A stretch of 40,767 bases of DNA from Chitinophaga pinensis (lineage in GTDB: Bacteria; Bacteroidota; Bacteroidia; NS11-12g; UBA955). Position 1 is the first letter of the stretch. The number at the start of each line of letters is the position of its first letter. The notes beneath the pieces were generated by a model that saw only the letters and a list, made by a program, of their open reading frames with translations, made no database searches and was not told the origin of the DNA. The translations under genes and the position numbers were made by a program. Location of the stretch: the NCBI GenBank assembly GCA_945860565.1, contig CAMAQS010000012.1:1-40767 (forward strand), written 5' to 3'. Of the stretch, positions 40,625-40,767 are shown piece by piece.

Positions 40625-40647
40625 AATCCCGCTTTTTGGGCGGGATT
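40625..40647 (-). terminator. rRNA operon terminator
   Basis: 8-bp stem AATCCCGC (40625-40632) with GCGGGATT (40640-40647), loop of 7. On the minus strand it is followed by a run of T. It lies about 13 nt past the 5S end. Confidence 0.85.
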
Positions 40648-40660
40648 AATTTTCAATAAG

Positions 40661-40767
<107 letters not shown>

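Overview
The window looks like chromosomal DNA of a low-G+C member of the Bacteroidota, probably a Flavobacteriia-type organism (genus not assignable). Reasons: TonB-dependent receptor with N-terminal TonB-box style DEVVVTG, PorT-like outer-membrane barrel, many lipoproteins with long acidic leaders, DUF6702/HupE/M1 cluster, almost no Shine-Dalgarno sequences, and promoters with the Bacteroidota -7 element TAnnTTTG (sometimes with TTG 17 or 19 nt upstream). The right edge runs into an rRNA operon (5S rRNA, minus strand).

Layout. 1-3.4 kb: lipoprotein (cut by the edge), DUF3298 protein, a class A2 (VEB/PER-like) beta-lactamase behind a SAM methyltransferase. 3.4-7 kb: small membrane protein, a DUF4160/DUF2442 pair, outer-membrane barrel, Crp-type regulator and serine beta-lactamase-fold hydrolase. 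7.3-10.9 kb: RhlE-type DEAD-box helicase, divergent from an arsenic operon (arsR, arsenate-reductase-like protein carrying a lipoprotein signal, ACR3 efflux pump). 11-18.1 kb: accessory, defence-flavoured segment: a zeta-like kinase overlapping a previously uncalled 50-codon gene, a Nudix hydrolase coupled to a PLD-helicase-DUF3427 protein, the C-terminal half of an HpaII-type restriction enzyme without its methylase, and a RhuM-family protein flanked by imperfect 37-bp direct repeats.

18.2-24.9 kb: a molybdenum-cofactor oxidoreductase operon on the minus strand (membrane protein, THEP1-like NTPase fused to MobA, FdhD, a small conserved protein, FdhF/YdeP-type oxidoreductase), bracketed by a lipoprotein c-type cytochrome and a lipoprotein azurin. 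25-29.2 kb: DUF6702, HupE/UreJ-like, M1 aminopeptidase, cold-shock protein. 29.2-33 kb: a probably highly expressed Gly/Pro-rich secreted protein between two REPIN-like palindrome pairs, then five tandem paralogous lipocalin-like lipoproteins, two of which are damaged (lost start codon; premature stop). 33-40.5 kb: EI24 membrane protein, TonB receptor, convergent OprD-like porin, methyltransferase, Na/Pi cotransporter, a 730-bp gene-poor stretch, pirin, and the rRNA operon terminators.

The least explained signal is not a gene: the oligomer GGGGGAT, mostly inside TTTYGGGGGAT, occurs 18 times on both strands, in all reading frames and between genes, against one or two expected from composition. 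It looks like a DNA-level signal particular to this genome. The best candidate gene systems are the zeta-like kinase with its hidden partner and the Nudix/PLD-helicase pair.
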